Shown in pieces: positions 10,566-21,349 of a stretch of DNA of 64,000 nt; the first letter of the stretch is position 1; the number at the start of each line of letters is the position of its first letter. Origin of the DNA: Cucumis sativus (taxonomy: Eukaryota > Streptophyta > Magnoliopsida > Cucurbitales > Cucurbitaceae); contig NC_026655.2 in assembly GCF_000004075.3 (NCBI RefSeq), forward strand, positions 1,922,001 to 1,986,000, written 5' to 3'. The position numbers and the translations under genes are program-made. The notes beneath the pieces were generated by a model. The model was not told where the DNA came from, did not search any database, and saw only the letters and a list, made by a program, of their open reading frames with translations.

Positions 10566-13500
10566 ATGGCTTCTCTTCCTTCCCCACACACCATGAATCT
10601 CCTCAACAAATCCCTCTCTCTTTCCCCACCTCAATCCTTCATTGCCTTAATACCTTCTTCTTCTTCTTCTTCTTCCTCCAAACCCCTTCGTTCCCCTACT
10701 ATTCGCTGTTCTGTTGCTGTGGCTCCTTCTGTTTCAACCAACGTGTCCAAGGAATTCAAGTTGAAGTCCCTCAAGGCCCGTCAGATCATTGACAGTAGAG
10801 GCAATCCTACGGTCGAGGTTGATTTGATTACTGACGATCTCTACCGATCCGCTGTTCCTAGTGGGGCTTCTACTGGGATCTATGAGGCGTTGGAGCTTAG
10901 AGATGGGGACAAAACTGTTTATGGAGGTAAAGGTGTGCTTACTGCTGTTAAGAATATCAATGATATCTTGGCTCCTAAGCTCGTTGGCGTCGATGTCAGG
11001 TTGTTGATTCGATTCTTTCTTTATTTGCTTTTATGAGCATTAATTTGAATGTTTGTTGGATTGTAATACTGACTTCTAATTGTGATCATTGGAATTTGGA
11101 TTTTAGTTCGTTTGATTATTGACTGTAAATCTGCTTTTGTAATTAAGTAGACCTTTTATAATCTATGTCCACGAGTCTAGACTTTAAGTTGCAGAAAGAG
11201 ACTTGTTTTCGAAAATTGACGTTGGTTTTGAATGAATTTCTAGGTGCTTAAAAACATTTTTTTTTCGCTTAAAACTACTTCTCCAAATATTAGAAACTTA
11301 TTCCAAAAACACCCTTCAAGTACTTATCTTGATTGTGAGTCTTGTGTGTAAAAGCCAAAAGGTGTCTTAGTTCAGATTGAGTTTTCAACCTAATTGTTGC
11401 GAGGCAACGACGTGAATGGAACAGAATAATGGTGGAAATTTTCGTTATTGGGGATTCTCAAACTATATGCTTTTTTTTTTTTTTTTTTTTTGCTGTACTT
11501 ACTGGTCGGAAAAAGTTGGTAGCCTTTCTATTCAATTTATTACTGAAGATGTAAAATTCCAAGCCTTTTCATTGGTTTTGAAAGAGTAAAGGTATTCAAA
11601 ATAACATGCCAACATAAAGTCTTGCCTAAAGAAAGAGTTTGTCGTTGGTCTGTCTTTGTGATAGTTGTTTAAGAATAGAATCAATTTTCATTGATGAATG
11701 AAATAAATAGTCAAACTCCCAAACACCTTAGTCTCTGTGTTACAGGATAAGCTTCCAGTTATTGATCAAAGAAAAAAGACTAGAATGAGAAGAAAAGAGG
11801 GGGAAAAAAGTGTCTTTGTGGGAGTTGGTTCACTTTTCAGTACTTCTGCTTCCTAACCTAAGTTTTTCAACTTCTGTAGGAATCAAGAAGAAGTTGATGC
11901 AATCATGCTGGAAATTGATGGAACTCCAAACAAGTCGGAACTTGGGGCAAATGCTATACTAGGAGTTTCTTTGAGTGTCTGCAGAGCTGGTGCTGGCGCT
12001 AAGGGACTACCATTGTATAGACACATCCAAGAATTATCAGGCACCAAGGAACTTGTTATGCCAGTTCCTGCTTTTAATGTTATAAACGGGGGTAGCCATG
12101 CTGGAAATAATCTAGCAATGCAAGAATTTATGATCTTACCTGTAGGTGCTTCATCTTTCGCAGAGGCACTTCGGATGGGAAGTGAAGGTTGGCAGCTGCT
12201 TCTCAAGTGCTAAAATTTTCTTTTCCATTGTTATGGTGTTAGTTTATGATTCATTTTGCACCTCATCTTCGTCATTTTGTACTTAAACAAGTTATTTATG
12301 AGTAGCCTGACTTTGGTATTTTCTAATGAACAGTTTATCACACACTAAAGGGAATTATTAAAGCAAAATATGGACAAGATGCCTGCAATGTTGGAGATGA
12401 GGGTGGATTCGCTCCAAATGTTCAAGATAACAGAGAAGGACTGGTGTTGCTTATTGATGCCATTGAAAAGGCTGGCTATACAGGAAAGGTGCAGGATTGT
12501 AAAATTTCCTTATTGTTTTGAAATGGTGTAGAAGTTTTCTTACATGTCCTGCTAAGACCAAAAAAAATAAATGAAAATTTACTTTGATACAGATCAAAAT
12601 AGGAATGGATGTTGCAGCTTCCGAGTTTTTCACTGCAGAGGGAAAATATGATTTGAACTTCAAGAAACAGCCAAATGATGGAGCTCATGTCCACTCAGCT
12701 CATGGCCTTGGCGAACTCTATAAACAGTTTGTCAAAGATTTTCCCATTGTTTCCATCGAGGACCCCTTTGATCAAGATGATTGGAGTTCCTGGGCTTCTC
12801 TACAATCTTCCGTTGATATCCAACTTGTGGGAGATGATTTGCTGGTAACAAATCCAAAGAGAATTGCCGAAGGCATTCAGAAAAAAGCTTGTAATGCTTT
12901 ACTTCTGAAGGTAAGCAGCCTCTGATTTTGTTCTTTCCTTTTTATCTCTGTTCTAGACTAATTGTAGGATTTAGGTTGGTCCTTAAAAATTTTACTTGTT
13001 TGCTGAATGTTTGGTTTTCCATTGATTTAGGTTGGTCCTTAGAAACATGTGATTTTGATGCTGCAGCTTGCTCATATGTTAGAAACTTCTCCTGCAGGTT
13101 AACCAAATTGGATCAGTGACTGAATCAATTCAAGCTGCTCTTGATTCCAAGGCTGCTGGCTGGGGAGTGATGGTCAGCCACCGAAGTGGTGAAACTGAAG
13201 ATAATTTTATTGCGGATCTTTCAGTTGGCTTGGCTAGTGGACAGGTTTCATTCATCTTCAGCTTTTCTGTCTACAACTATAAGTCCATAACGCATGTATG
13301 TTGTTGACATAATTCACAACTGAATATTGTGTTACTATTCTACAGATCAAAACTGGAGCTCCATGCCGAAGCGAACGGTTAGCCAAATATAATCAGGTAA
13401 AGTTTGACCAAATCTGGACATCCAAAATTATTGTCCTTGTATTGCTAGAATATTTCTAGTTTTGCTCAATGTATTTATATATTCTTTTTCTTTTTCTTTT

Positions 13501-13581
13501 TTAATTTTGATGCAGCTTCTTCGCATTGAAGAAGAACTCGGCAGTGTTCGATATGCCGGTGCGTCTTTCAGATCACCTTAG
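10566..13581 (+). CDS. ENO1: Plastid enolase (phosphopyruvate hydratase)
   Basis: Seven coding exons: 10566-10999, 11880-12187, 12334-12488, 12593-12910, 13098-13244, 13346-13396 and 13516-13581, giving 492 residues. It interconverts 2-phosphoglycerate and phosphoenolpyruvate in the plastid. The first 60 or so residues are Ser-rich with few acids, a transit peptide absent from cytosolic enolases. The enolase body starts at [17 protein letters not shown]. Catalytic and metal-binding blocks are all present: [53 protein letters not shown] (catalytic Lys), [10 protein letters not shown] and [19 protein letters not shown]. Every exon junction keeps frame. The transit peptide plus an intact core makes ENO1 the best match. 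Confidence 0.96.
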
Positions 13582-13811
13582 GAGTTAAAAGTTCAAGGTG
13601 ATGACTGTGTTGATGTATCAACTTTAGGCTTGATAGAAGAACATGTAGAGGATTTCTTCAGAAATAATATGCTCAACTTTTCTGTCCAAGGTGTTAGAAT
13701 CTGACACGTTACGAAGTTCATTCGAGTGTTGCCATGAGAGTATTTAAATTTTTGTTATGAACTATTCGTTTCAAAATAATGCAGTGTTTTGATTCACAAA
13801 CTACCTCGTGG

Positions 13812-13985
13812 GGTTCTCTTTTCTTCAAAGCTATTCCTTACAGCCAAATATTAGAAGTCTGATTAGTTCATCTAAAGTATGTCATCAACCATTGATAAAC
13901 AAATAATAGTAACCAAGCAAAAGTAGGTATCTACTTCCAAAAGAAAATGTAAAAGCACGTAACATTTTCACACACAATTAATGTT
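13812..13985. pseudogene. Remnant of PCO3 3' UTR
   Basis: Aligns with 20943-21110, the 3' flank of the intact cysteine oxidase gene. Shared blocks are TTCTCTTTTCTTCAAAGCTA, TTCATCTAAAGTATGTCATC (one base different), TTGATAAACAAATAATAGTA, ACCAAGCAAAAGTAGG and CTACTTCCAAAAGAAAATGT. No coding exon is left. It is the outermost piece of the decayed F-box/PCO array, placed just after ENO1. Confidence 0.8.
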
Positions 13986-14183
13986 CTGATCACTCGAGAT
14001 TTAGCAGTAATGGAACTGATATTGGCATCTCCAATATTGTATATGATTGAAAATTTGAAAGCATTGGGCACCACCTTGCAAACATGACAAGTCCAAATTC
14101 AACAAAAACCGTTCCATGCATCATGATTCCTACAAACCCAACCCTTCACATAATAATAATAAAAAAAAATCCCAAGCTACACT

Positions 14184-14840
14184 TTATATATGTGTAAAGG
14201 GATTTTTGCAATTTCGATTGCCAGTACAATGGCATCCAGCGATACAGGGCAGTTGATTGGTTTTACAGCCACAACGGTGGTGCTTGCATGAACTATTTTC
14301 ACAGTTGCAAACAGATCTCTCTTGCCCTTGGGCTTGTTGTGGCTGTTGTCGTGGCTGTTGTTGTGGCTGTTGTCGTGGCTGTTGTTGTGGCTGTTGTCGT
14401 GGCTGTTGTCGTGGCTGTTGTCGTGGCTGTTGTCGTGGCTGTTGTCGTGGCTGTTGTGCTTGTTGGACTTCTTCCTCCTCCTGCTTTTCTTCTTCCTGGA
14501 CTTGCACTTTCTCTTCTTCTTGCTGGACTTGCACTTGCTCTTTCTCCTCCTCCTCACTCTCTGCCTCCTCCTCATTCTCTGCTTCCTCCTTCTCATTCTC
14601 ATTCTCTACCTCCTCTTTCTCATTCTCATTCTCTACCTCCTCTTTCTCATTCTCATTCTCTGCCTCCTCCTCCTCATTCTCATTCTCTGCCTCCTCCTCC
14701 TCCTCATTCTCATTCTCATTCTCTGCCTCCTCCTCCTCTTCCTCATTCTCATCCTCCTCCTCCTCCTCCTCCTCCTTCTCTTCTTCCTCTTCAATTATTT
14801 TCTTCTTCCATAAAGGAATTCTTCTTTTCCAGAAAGGCAT
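14184..14840 (-). CDS. Acidic, Gln/Pro-rich protein with C-terminal CXC-like module
   Basis: A single minus-strand exon of 218 residues counted from the ATG at 14840. A longer frame begins at 14948, but a TATA-like element at 14897-14905 lies inside that extension, so the downstream Met (MPFWKRRIPLWKKK) is favoured. Order of parts: a short basic N-terminus; a long Glu/Asn-rich stretch with ENENEKEEV-type repeats; a Gln/Val/Lys stretch; about ten QPRQ/QPQQ units from a 12-bp minisatellite; then a Cys-rich tail (178-218). The tail spacing is C-x-C-x4-C-x4-C-x-C-x6-C-x3-C-x-C-x5-C followed by KNP, resembling one CXC repeat of tesmin/TSO1 or MSL2 proteins, which bind DNA through zinc. Function unknown. 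The intact Cys pattern after so much low complexity argues for selection. Confidence 0.65.
   Translation of the reverse strand: MPFWKRRIPLWKKKIIEEEEEKEEEEEEEDENEEEEEEAENENENEEEEEAENENEEEEAENENEKEEVENENEKEEVENENEKEEAENEEEAESEEEEKEQVQVQQEEEKVQVQEEEKQEEEEVQQAQQPRQQPRQQPRQQPRQQPRQQPQQQPRQQPQQQPRQQPQQAQGQERSVCNCENSSCKHHRCGCKTNQLPCIAGCHCTGNRNCKNPFTHI
14340..14457 (-). repeat. 12-bp coding minisatellite (QPRQ/QPQQ)
   Basis: About ten tandem copies of a 12-bp unit, CAGCCACGACAA or CAGCCACAACAA on the minus strand. They encode QPRQ or QPQQ inside the CXC-tail protein. The unit length is a multiple of three, so copy-number change would keep the frame. Confidence 0.9.
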
Positions 14841-14896
14841 TCTTCTTTCTTTTCTTTCTCTTTTGTTTTGAATAAAAGAGAACACACTATATCCAT

Positions 14897-14905
14897 TATA
14901 TATAG
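14897..14905 (-). promoter_or_regulatory. TATA-like element of CXC-tail gene
   Basis: CTATATATAA on the minus strand lies about 57-65 bases before the ATG at 14840, a usual plant spacing to a start site near 14870. It is the main reason for preferring the downstream start of that gene. Confidence 0.45.
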
Positions 14906-14949
14906 AATCAAAAAACAGTTCAGTTACATGAAACACAGTTTCAACCATA

Positions 14950-16020
14950 CAGAAACAAGAATGTGGTGAGCATTGGTGAATTTGGCATGCCTATAGCCAC
15001 CTCAAAGTTTTGAAGTTCATTGCTGCTGTTTTTTCTTTCATTTTTTAGAACTATTTGATCCCACATCCTCACATTATATTTCAAAACTAATAAACATTGC
15101 ACAATACAGTGAAGACATGAAATTTCAATCTATTTTTTTAAAAAAAGACAGGTCTTCTAATTTATATTTACTTTATTTTTCAAATTTTACAATATTCCTT
15201 CGAGTGATTTTTAATTTTTGGAAATATTTTGAGAAAATTATATAAAACTTGAAATTTTATAATCAAATCTTTGCGTAACATGGCGACATTTAATGAGAAT
15301 ACCCAAAACAATTATAAATTAGAAAAAAATGATTTTTTAAACTAAAACTTTGGTCTCTAATTGAATGAGTTTTGAAAAAACTAAGCTAGTTTGTATAGAG
15401 AAATTTTTTATTTCTATCAAACACCCTTTTAATTTAATTGATTCATGAGTTGGAATTTGGTTGATTTAATTCAAATTTATTGTGAACTTAAGAAAGATTT
15501 TAATTATTTAATTATTTGTGGTTATTAGAACACTCTAATTAATTAATCAACCAACCCTTTATGTTATCCAATTAGATTTGGAGTTTTGAAAATTCATATA
15601 TTTACAAACCTTTCATTTATTGACTCTAAACTTTACGTAAAAATAATTGATTTTATTTTTTAAATATAAAATAAATTTAATTTTGTTAAGAAAAATAATA
15701 TTATTCGTAAATCATGTTGATTTTTTTAAAAAAATTATATTTGAAAAGATAACATAAATATTATTAAAAAATATATATATTTTAAAAAAGTTGTTATCGA
15801 AATATTTTTCCTTATTTTAGAATAAAAACATTTTTTTAAGAATAATTATGACTGATTTTATTTTTCCGTTTCTTCTAAGGAATGGGTCAGAAGGATTTTA
15901 CAAAAAGTTCAAACCCTATGATTTTTTGTATTCCAAACACGTATGTGTGTATATATATATAGACTTTCCAATCTCTAATATCTTCAATTAATCCTCACAA
16001 AGAAGGTTTCGAAGCGATCA
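14950..16020. other. Intergenic region with duplicated F-box 5' flank
   Basis: The first half is AT-rich with nothing recognised. From about 15465 to 16020 it matches 17957-18528, the upstream region of the second F-box gene, almost base for base (for example TGTGAACTTAAGAAAGATTT at 15481 and 17981). A TATA run at about 15951-15962 lies some 60 bases before the F-box start codon and is kept in the second copy at about 18453-18470. Confidence 0.85.
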
Positions 16021-17301
16021 ATGGAGAATATGGAGATGAGTGAGAATTGGGATAAAGGGCTTCCGTCAATGGAGAATGTGGAAAGACAAATGGAGAATAT
16101 GGAAATGGGTGAGAGAAGAATGAGTATTGATTGGGGCAAAGGGCTTCCACCTCTTATTGCTAAAACAATCTTCTCCAAACTTGTTATCTCCAATTTGCCT
16201 TCCTGCAGGTTCGTTTGTAAAACTTGGAACCATTTAGTTTTACATTACGCATCCTCTACTCAATTACAATTTCTTACCAATGCTTTTCTTCTCTCCACCT
16301 CTGATCGAATGCTCAATTATGAATTATGCAATCCCAAAATGCATTGTATCAATCTTGATAACAGACAAAGTTCAAATGATGTTGATTTTGATTTGGAGTG
16401 GGAATTTATTAAATCAGGCTCGTTGCAATTTTACGGTGATTGGACATTTATGATCCTACTGGCCCATCCATGCAATGGCTTGATGTTTATTTCAAAATGC
16501 AGTGACTATACATGGTGTCAAGGTATATTCAATCCAATGACTAATGAGTTCTTTCAGGTTTCGGAGCAAGATACTTTTGATGATTTTTATCACTACGGAT
16601 TTGGTTTAAGCGCGATTTCAAAACAATACAAATTATTCAGAGTTTCTGAAGCAATTCCTTACTCAGAAAGATTTAGACTTATGATTACATTTGGTAGAGA
16701 TGACACCCACTACACTATGGAAGTTCTTACTTTTGGTAGAAGTGGAACCAACCACATCCCTATTCATAACCAATGGAGGCATCTTCACAACCTCTCTTGT
16801 GATTTGATTCATGGTGTTTACTTGAATGGAATCATCTATTGGTTGGGAAAAGAAAAAGGTAAAAAGGAAAAGAAGGAGTATGTCATATATGCTCTTGATG
16901 TTGAAACCGAACAAATTGAAATGAGTGTAATCTTGCAAGTTCAAGCAAGTGATGGTAAGATGCATCCATTTAATGGTACCATTTATGCACTTTTTTATAT
17001 CAACTGGGAAAAAGATAGCAGGACAATTCAAGTTTGGAGTATGCAAGAGAAATGTTCGTGGATTAGACAATTTGTTATTCGTGATATTTCAAAGGAATGG
17101 GGATGTCTTGAGCTCATCAAAATATTCGAAGACGGAGAGATATTATTTCTGATCGATTCGGACTTTTTTTGCTTCTATCATCCTTTGACTGAAAAGAAGA
17201 GGATTATATCAAAGAATCAAAAGAAGAATAGATTTGTTTGTCAAATAGAATGTTTGAATTTTGGTTCTCTACCGGAGATTTTGGAAGGAACAAGTTTATA
17301 A
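16021..17301 (+). CDS. F-box/FBA protein, tandem copy 1
   Basis: A single exon of 426 residues. The N-terminus holds an internal duplication: MENMEM followed by GLP occurs at 1-15 and again at 24-43. The F-box spans about 41-80 (LPPLIAKTIFSKL, then CRFVCKTWNHLV), expected to bind SKP1 of an SCF ubiquitin ligase. An F-box-associated domain follows, with the typical GIFNPMTNEFFQV block (about 167-180), a FGRSG segment and a C-terminal FGSLPEI. Substrate unknown. It is a tandem duplicate of 18529-19794, with promoter and 3' flank copied as well. Both copies are open along their full length, so both are probably functional or very young. Confidence 0.9.
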   Translation: MENMEMSENWDKGLPSMENVERQMENMEMGERRMSIDWGKGLPPLIAKTIFSKLVISNLPSCRFVCKTWNHLVLHYASSTQLQFLTNAFLLSTSDRMLNYELCNPKMHCINLDNRQSSNDVDFDLEWEFIKSGSLQFYGDWTFMILLAHPCNGLMFISKCSDYTWCQGIFNPMTNEFFQVSEQDTFDDFYHYGFGLSAISKQYKLFRVSEAIPYSERFRLMITFGRDDTHYTMEVLTFGRSGTNHIPIHNQWRHLHNLSCDLIHGVYLNGIIYWLGKEKGKKEKKEYVIYALDVETEQIEMSVILQVQASDGKMHPFNGTIYALFYINWEKDSRTIQVWSMQEKCSWIRQFVIRDISKEWGCLELIKIFEDGEILFLIDSDFFCFYHPLTEKKRIISKNQKKNRFVCQIECLNFGSLPEILEGTSL

Positions 17302-17539
17302 TTTTGTTAGCTAAGAAGTTTCCTTTAGATTTTATTGGTTTTAATTAGATTTATAATTTTTTAAAGCTTATTTGTATTTGAATAGAATGAATTTTATTTT
17401 AAGTATTGAAATACAACGTATCCAACTCAAATTTCGAGTTATGTTATGTTTGGAGATTGCAGGTTAAGTATATTTTCATAGGAAAAAAAAAAGACTTTAA
17501 TTAGAGCATGTTTGCAGTACTTCCTAAATAAATTATTTT
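17302..17539. other. F-box 3' flank, repeated downstream
   Basis: The sequence after the F-box stop (starting ATTTTGTTAGCTAAGAAG) is repeated after the third F-box remnant at about 20700-20940, including CAAATTTCGAGTTATGTTAT and an A-run followed by TTAGAGCA. It joins directly to a PCO 3' UTR segment in both places. This shows that F-box and PCO formed one duplication unit. Confidence 0.8.
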
Positions 17540-17945
17540 GTTCTCTTTTCTTCGAAGCTATTCCTTACCACCAAATATCATAAGTCAGATTTAGTTCATC
17601 TAAGGTATGTCATCAACAAGCAAAAGTAGGTATCATTTTCACACCAAATAATGAACTGCTTGCATCTATATTTAGCCAAAGAGTATATGAGGTAAAATCA
17701 GCATAGGTATCATTTTCACACAAAAAGTGTTTTACGAGGTAAGAAGTAATATCCCATTTTTGTTTAATATCATACCACCAAGCAAGGGAGATGCAAGCCA
17801 ACATACACTTCATCTCTAACATACTCAACAATGGTTGAAGCAATTGTTTGAGCCAAAAACAAGTAGTAGTATGTCCTACTTGAAGAAGACTTTAGTTTTT
17901 GAAACAATATTCTTTAGAACAAAGCATGCAAAAAGAACACAATAT
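17540..17945 (-). pseudogene. Decayed cysteine oxidase (PCO3) copy
   Basis: A mosaic of noncoding PCO3 pieces in their original order: 17549-17710 matches the 3' flank (20943-21230), 17710-17850 matches intron 3 (21960-22100), and 17855-17945 matches intron 1 (23205-23290). Diagnostic shared strings are AAGCAAGGGAGATGCAAGCC and AGTATGTCCTACTTGAAGAA. All coding exons that should lie between these blocks are absent, so the copy is a deletion remnant of the gene that is intact at 21350-24004. Confidence 0.85.
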
Positions 17946-18528
17946 TCGATTCGAATTTTGTTGATTTAATTCAAGTTTATTGTGAACTTAAGAAAGATTT
18001 TAATTATTTAATTATTTGTGGTTACTAGAACACTCTAATTAATTAATCAACTGACCCTTTATGTCATCCAATTAGCTTTAGAGTTTTGAAAATTCATATA
18101 TTACAAACCTTTCATTTATTTATTGACTCTAAACTTTTCGTAAAAATAATTGATTTTATTTTTTAAATAGAAAATAAATTTAATTTTGTTAAGAAAAATA
18201 ATATTTTTTTGTTGTAAATCCTGTGGATTTTTTTTAAAATTATATTTGAAAAGATAACATAAATATTATTAAAAAAATATATTTTTTAAAAAGTTGTTAT
18301 CGAAATATTTTTCCTTATTTTAGAATTAAAAACATTTATTCAAGCATAATTATGACTGATTTTATTTTTCCGTTTCTTCTAAGGAATGGGTCAGAAGGAT
18401 TTTACAAAAAGTTCAAACCCTATGATTTTTTGTATTCCAAACACGTAAATGTGTATATATATATATATAGGCTTTCCGATCTCTAATATCTTCAATTAAT
18501 CCTCACAAAGAAGGTTTCGAAGCGATCA

Positions 18529-19794
18529 ATGGAGAATATGGAGATGGGTGAGAATTGGGATAAAGGGCTTCCGTCAATGGAGAATGTGGAAAGACAAATG
18601 GAGAATATGGAAATGAGTGAGAGAAGAATGAGTATTGATTGGGGCAAAGGGCTTCCACCACTTATTGCTAAAATAATCTTCTCCAAACTTGTTATCTCCA
18701 ATTTGCCTTCCTGCAGGTTCGTTTGTAAGACTTGGAACCATTTGGTTTTACATTACGCATCCTCTACTCAATTACAATTTCTTACCAATGCTTTTCTTCT
18801 CTCCACCTCTGATCAAATGCTCAATTATGAATTATGCAATCCCAAAATGCATTCTATCAATCTTGATAACACACAATGTTCTGATGATGTTGATTTGGAG
18901 ATGGAATTTATTAAATCAGGCTCGTTCCAATTTTACGGTGATTGGACATTTATGATCCTAATGGCCCATCCATGTAATGGCTTGGTGTTTATTTCAAAAT
19001 GTAGTGACTACACTTGGTGTCAAGGTATATTCAATCCAATGACTAATGAGTTTTTCCAAGTTTCGGAACAGGATACTTTTGATGATTTTTATAACTACGG
19101 ATTCGGTTTAAGTCCCGTTACAAAACAATACAAATTATTCCGAACTTCCAAAGCAATTCCTTACTCAAAAAGATTTAGACTTGTGAGTACATGTAGTACC
19201 GATGACACCCACTACATGATGGAAGTTCTTACTTTTGGTAGAAGTGGAACCAACCACATCCCTATTCATAACCAATGGAGGCATCTTCACAACCTCTCTT
19301 ATGATATTGTTGTTGGGGATGGTGGTGTTTACTTGAATGGAATCATCTTTGGTTGGGAAAAGAAAAATGTGAAAAGAAAGAGAAAGTACGATATATATGC
19401 TCTGGATGATGAAACCGAACAGATTGAAATGAGTGTAATCTTGCAAGTTCACGCCAGGGATGGTAAGATGCATCTATTTAATGGTACCATTTATGCAACT
19501 TTTTATACCAATTGGGAAAAAGATGACCTGACGGTTCAAGTTTGGAGTATGCAAGAGAAACATTCGTGGATTAGAAAATTTGTTATTAGTGATATTTCAA
19601 AGCAATGGAGTTGTCTTGAACTCATCAAAATGTTCAAAGACGGAGATATATCAGACTTTTTTTACTTCTATAATCCTTTGACTAAAAAGAAGAGTATCAT
19701 ATCAAAGGATCAAAAGAAGAAGAGTTGTGTTTGTCAAATAGAATGTTTGAATTTTGGTTCTCTACCGAAGATTTTTGATGGAACAAATTTATAA
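18529..19794 (+). CDS. F-box/FBA protein, tandem copy 2
   Basis: A single exon of 421 residues, largely the same as the copy at 16021-17301 by eye. The internal MENMEM...GLP duplication, the F-box (about 41-80) and the FBA block GIFNPMTNEFFQV are all kept. Differences cluster in the C-terminal two thirds: small in-frame losses around 118-126 and near the C-terminus, and a GDGG insertion near 263, so length changes have kept the frame. A predicted SCF substrate adaptor with unknown target. The upstream 570 bases are duplicated from copy 1, so expression is probably similar. The downstream flank has diverged from copy 1. Confidence 0.9.
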   Translation: MENMEMGENWDKGLPSMENVERQMENMEMSERRMSIDWGKGLPPLIAKIIFSKLVISNLPSCRFVCKTWNHLVLHYASSTQLQFLTNAFLLSTSDQMLNYELCNPKMHSINLDNTQCSDDVDLEMEFIKSGSFQFYGDWTFMILMAHPCNGLVFISKCSDYTWCQGIFNPMTNEFFQVSEQDTFDDFYNYGFGLSPVTKQYKLFRTSKAIPYSKRFRLVSTCSTDDTHYMMEVLTFGRSGTNHIPIHNQWRHLHNLSYDIVVGDGGVYLNGIIFGWEKKNVKRKRKYDIYALDDETEQIEMSVILQVHARDGKMHLFNGTIYATFYTNWEKDDLTVQVWSMQEKHSWIRKFVISDISKQWSCLELIKMFKDGDISDFFYFYNPLTKKKSIISKDQKKKSCVCQIECLNFGSLPKIFDGTNL

Positions 19795-20451
19795 TTTTGT
19801 TAGCAGTTTTAAAAGTTTCTTTAATTTTGGTATATATCAAGGAAAAAGGTTTGATTAGGTTTATACTTGTTTTAAAGCTTGTTTGCGTTTGAATGGAATA
19901 TAATTTTATTTTAATTTTTGAAATACATATATCCATTGCAAATTACATACTTAGTATAGGAAGATGAGTTGATATAGAATGTTGGACGTTTTACATGTTT
20001 AATAGTTTCGAGGAGTATTGATTTCTATGTCTACTGCACTTTTATACTTTAATTCACTCTTAGCATAGTGTGAAGTCATATGAGATATAAGATTTTTTTT
20101 AGCATTCATGAGCACTTGAATCTCAAATATTGTTAAAGCTGGACTCTTAAATCATGAATTTTATGATTTGAATCAATTTAAAACACAAACCAATTTTTGT
20201 ATCGATTTTAACTTTGAACTTTCACAAAAATAACCATTTGAATCAAGTGTGAATTTGACCATCAAACTAATATTTTTGTATCAATTTAAACCTTTAAAAT
20301 TTAAGAAACATAAGAATTTGAATTCAAATTTTTGTAAGTGTATCAACTTAAATCGGTGAAATTTGCAAAACGAAAATTTAAATGTAAATTGACATATTTA
20401 TAAAAGAATTTAAGTTCAAATGTAAATAACCCAAGTTATTGTAAGATACAT
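19795..20451. other. Intergenic region between F-box copy 2 and F-box remnant
   Basis: The first 150 bases are the degenerate F-box 3' flank. The rest (about 20100-20440) has a loose internal repetition of ATCAATTTAAA and AAATTTGAATT phrases, as in diverged dispersed repeats. No gene seen. Confidence 0.6.
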
Positions 20452-20720
20452 CAAGTTTGGAGTATTCACAGGAAAGATTCATACGTTAGAGAATTTGTTA
20501 TTCATAATATATAGACTCTTTAAGCTCATTTGAACATTTGATGATGGAGAGAAATTATTTTTTATCAATAATAATTTTTTTTGCTTTTATAATCCTTCGA
20601 CTAAAAAGAATGATCATATAATCGTTCGACTAAGAAGAAGACGATCATATCAAAATCAAAAGAAGATGAGATATATTTATCAAATAGAATCTTTGAAATT
20701 TATAATTTTGTTAGCTAAAA
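20452..20720 (+). pseudogene. 3' fragment of a third F-box copy
   Basis: This matches the last 270 or so bases of the two intact F-box genes: GTTTGGAGTATTCACAGGAA, AGAGAATTTGTTATTC, TTTATAATCC and AGAAGATGAGATAT, then the shared TATAATTTTGTTAGCTAA 3' flank. The frame is not maintained and the F-box half is absent. It is joined to the intact PCO3 gene exactly as F-box copy 1 is joined to the PCO remnant. Confidence 0.85.
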
Positions 20721-21349
20721 GTTTCCTTAGGATTTTATTAGTGTCTTGATATAGGTCATAAATTTTTTTTTGATTACATTTATTATAATTTTATTTTAAT
20801 AATTGAAATACATATATTAATTGCAAATTTCGAGTTATGTTATGTTGGGATTGCTAGGTTAAATATGTTTAATAAAAAAAAAAAAAAAAAAAAGAGACTT
20901 GAATTAGAGCAGGTTTGGAATACTTCATAAAATAATTAGAGCATTCTCTTTTCTTCAAAGCTATTCCTTAGCGCCAAATATCAGAAGTTTGATTAGTTCA
21001 TCTAGAGTATGTCATCAACAATTGATAAACAAATAATAGTAACCAAGCAAAAGTAGGCATCTACTTCCAAAAGAAAATGTAAAAGCACGTAACAACATTT
21101 TCACACATAATGAACAACTGCTTGCATCTATATCTACCAGTTTCCAAGGTAAAACATGCAACTAAGTTAAGCTTTTGCGTTATATAAATACTGTGCCAAA
21201 GAGTATATGGGGTAAAATCAGCATAAAGAGCACTATACGAAACCAAGTTCCCTCTCAAGAGCTAATCTTGTAAGTAAAACTATGGGTAGAGGTAGCTTTC
21301 CTGGTAGATGTTGGAAGAACTTCAATAACCCCGGATTATTATTTGACAC

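Noticed and set aside
10384-10792. Frames of 70 and 133 residues before and over the ENO1 start
   Set aside because: They lie in other frames across the leader and transit-peptide region; the enolase frame explains this DNA.
14177-14602. Minus-strand frame with SHDN repeats (141 residues)
   Set aside because: It is another frame of the same 12-bp minisatellite, with no independent start or conserved tail.
14257-14875. Long plus-strand frames (204, 195 and 163 residues) rich in Ser/Phe, Val/Ala/Pro or Leu/Trp
   Set aside because: They are the antisense of the Glu-rich and QPRQ repeats; all three plus-strand frames are open because the repeat lacks stops. The minus strand carries the structured Cys tail.
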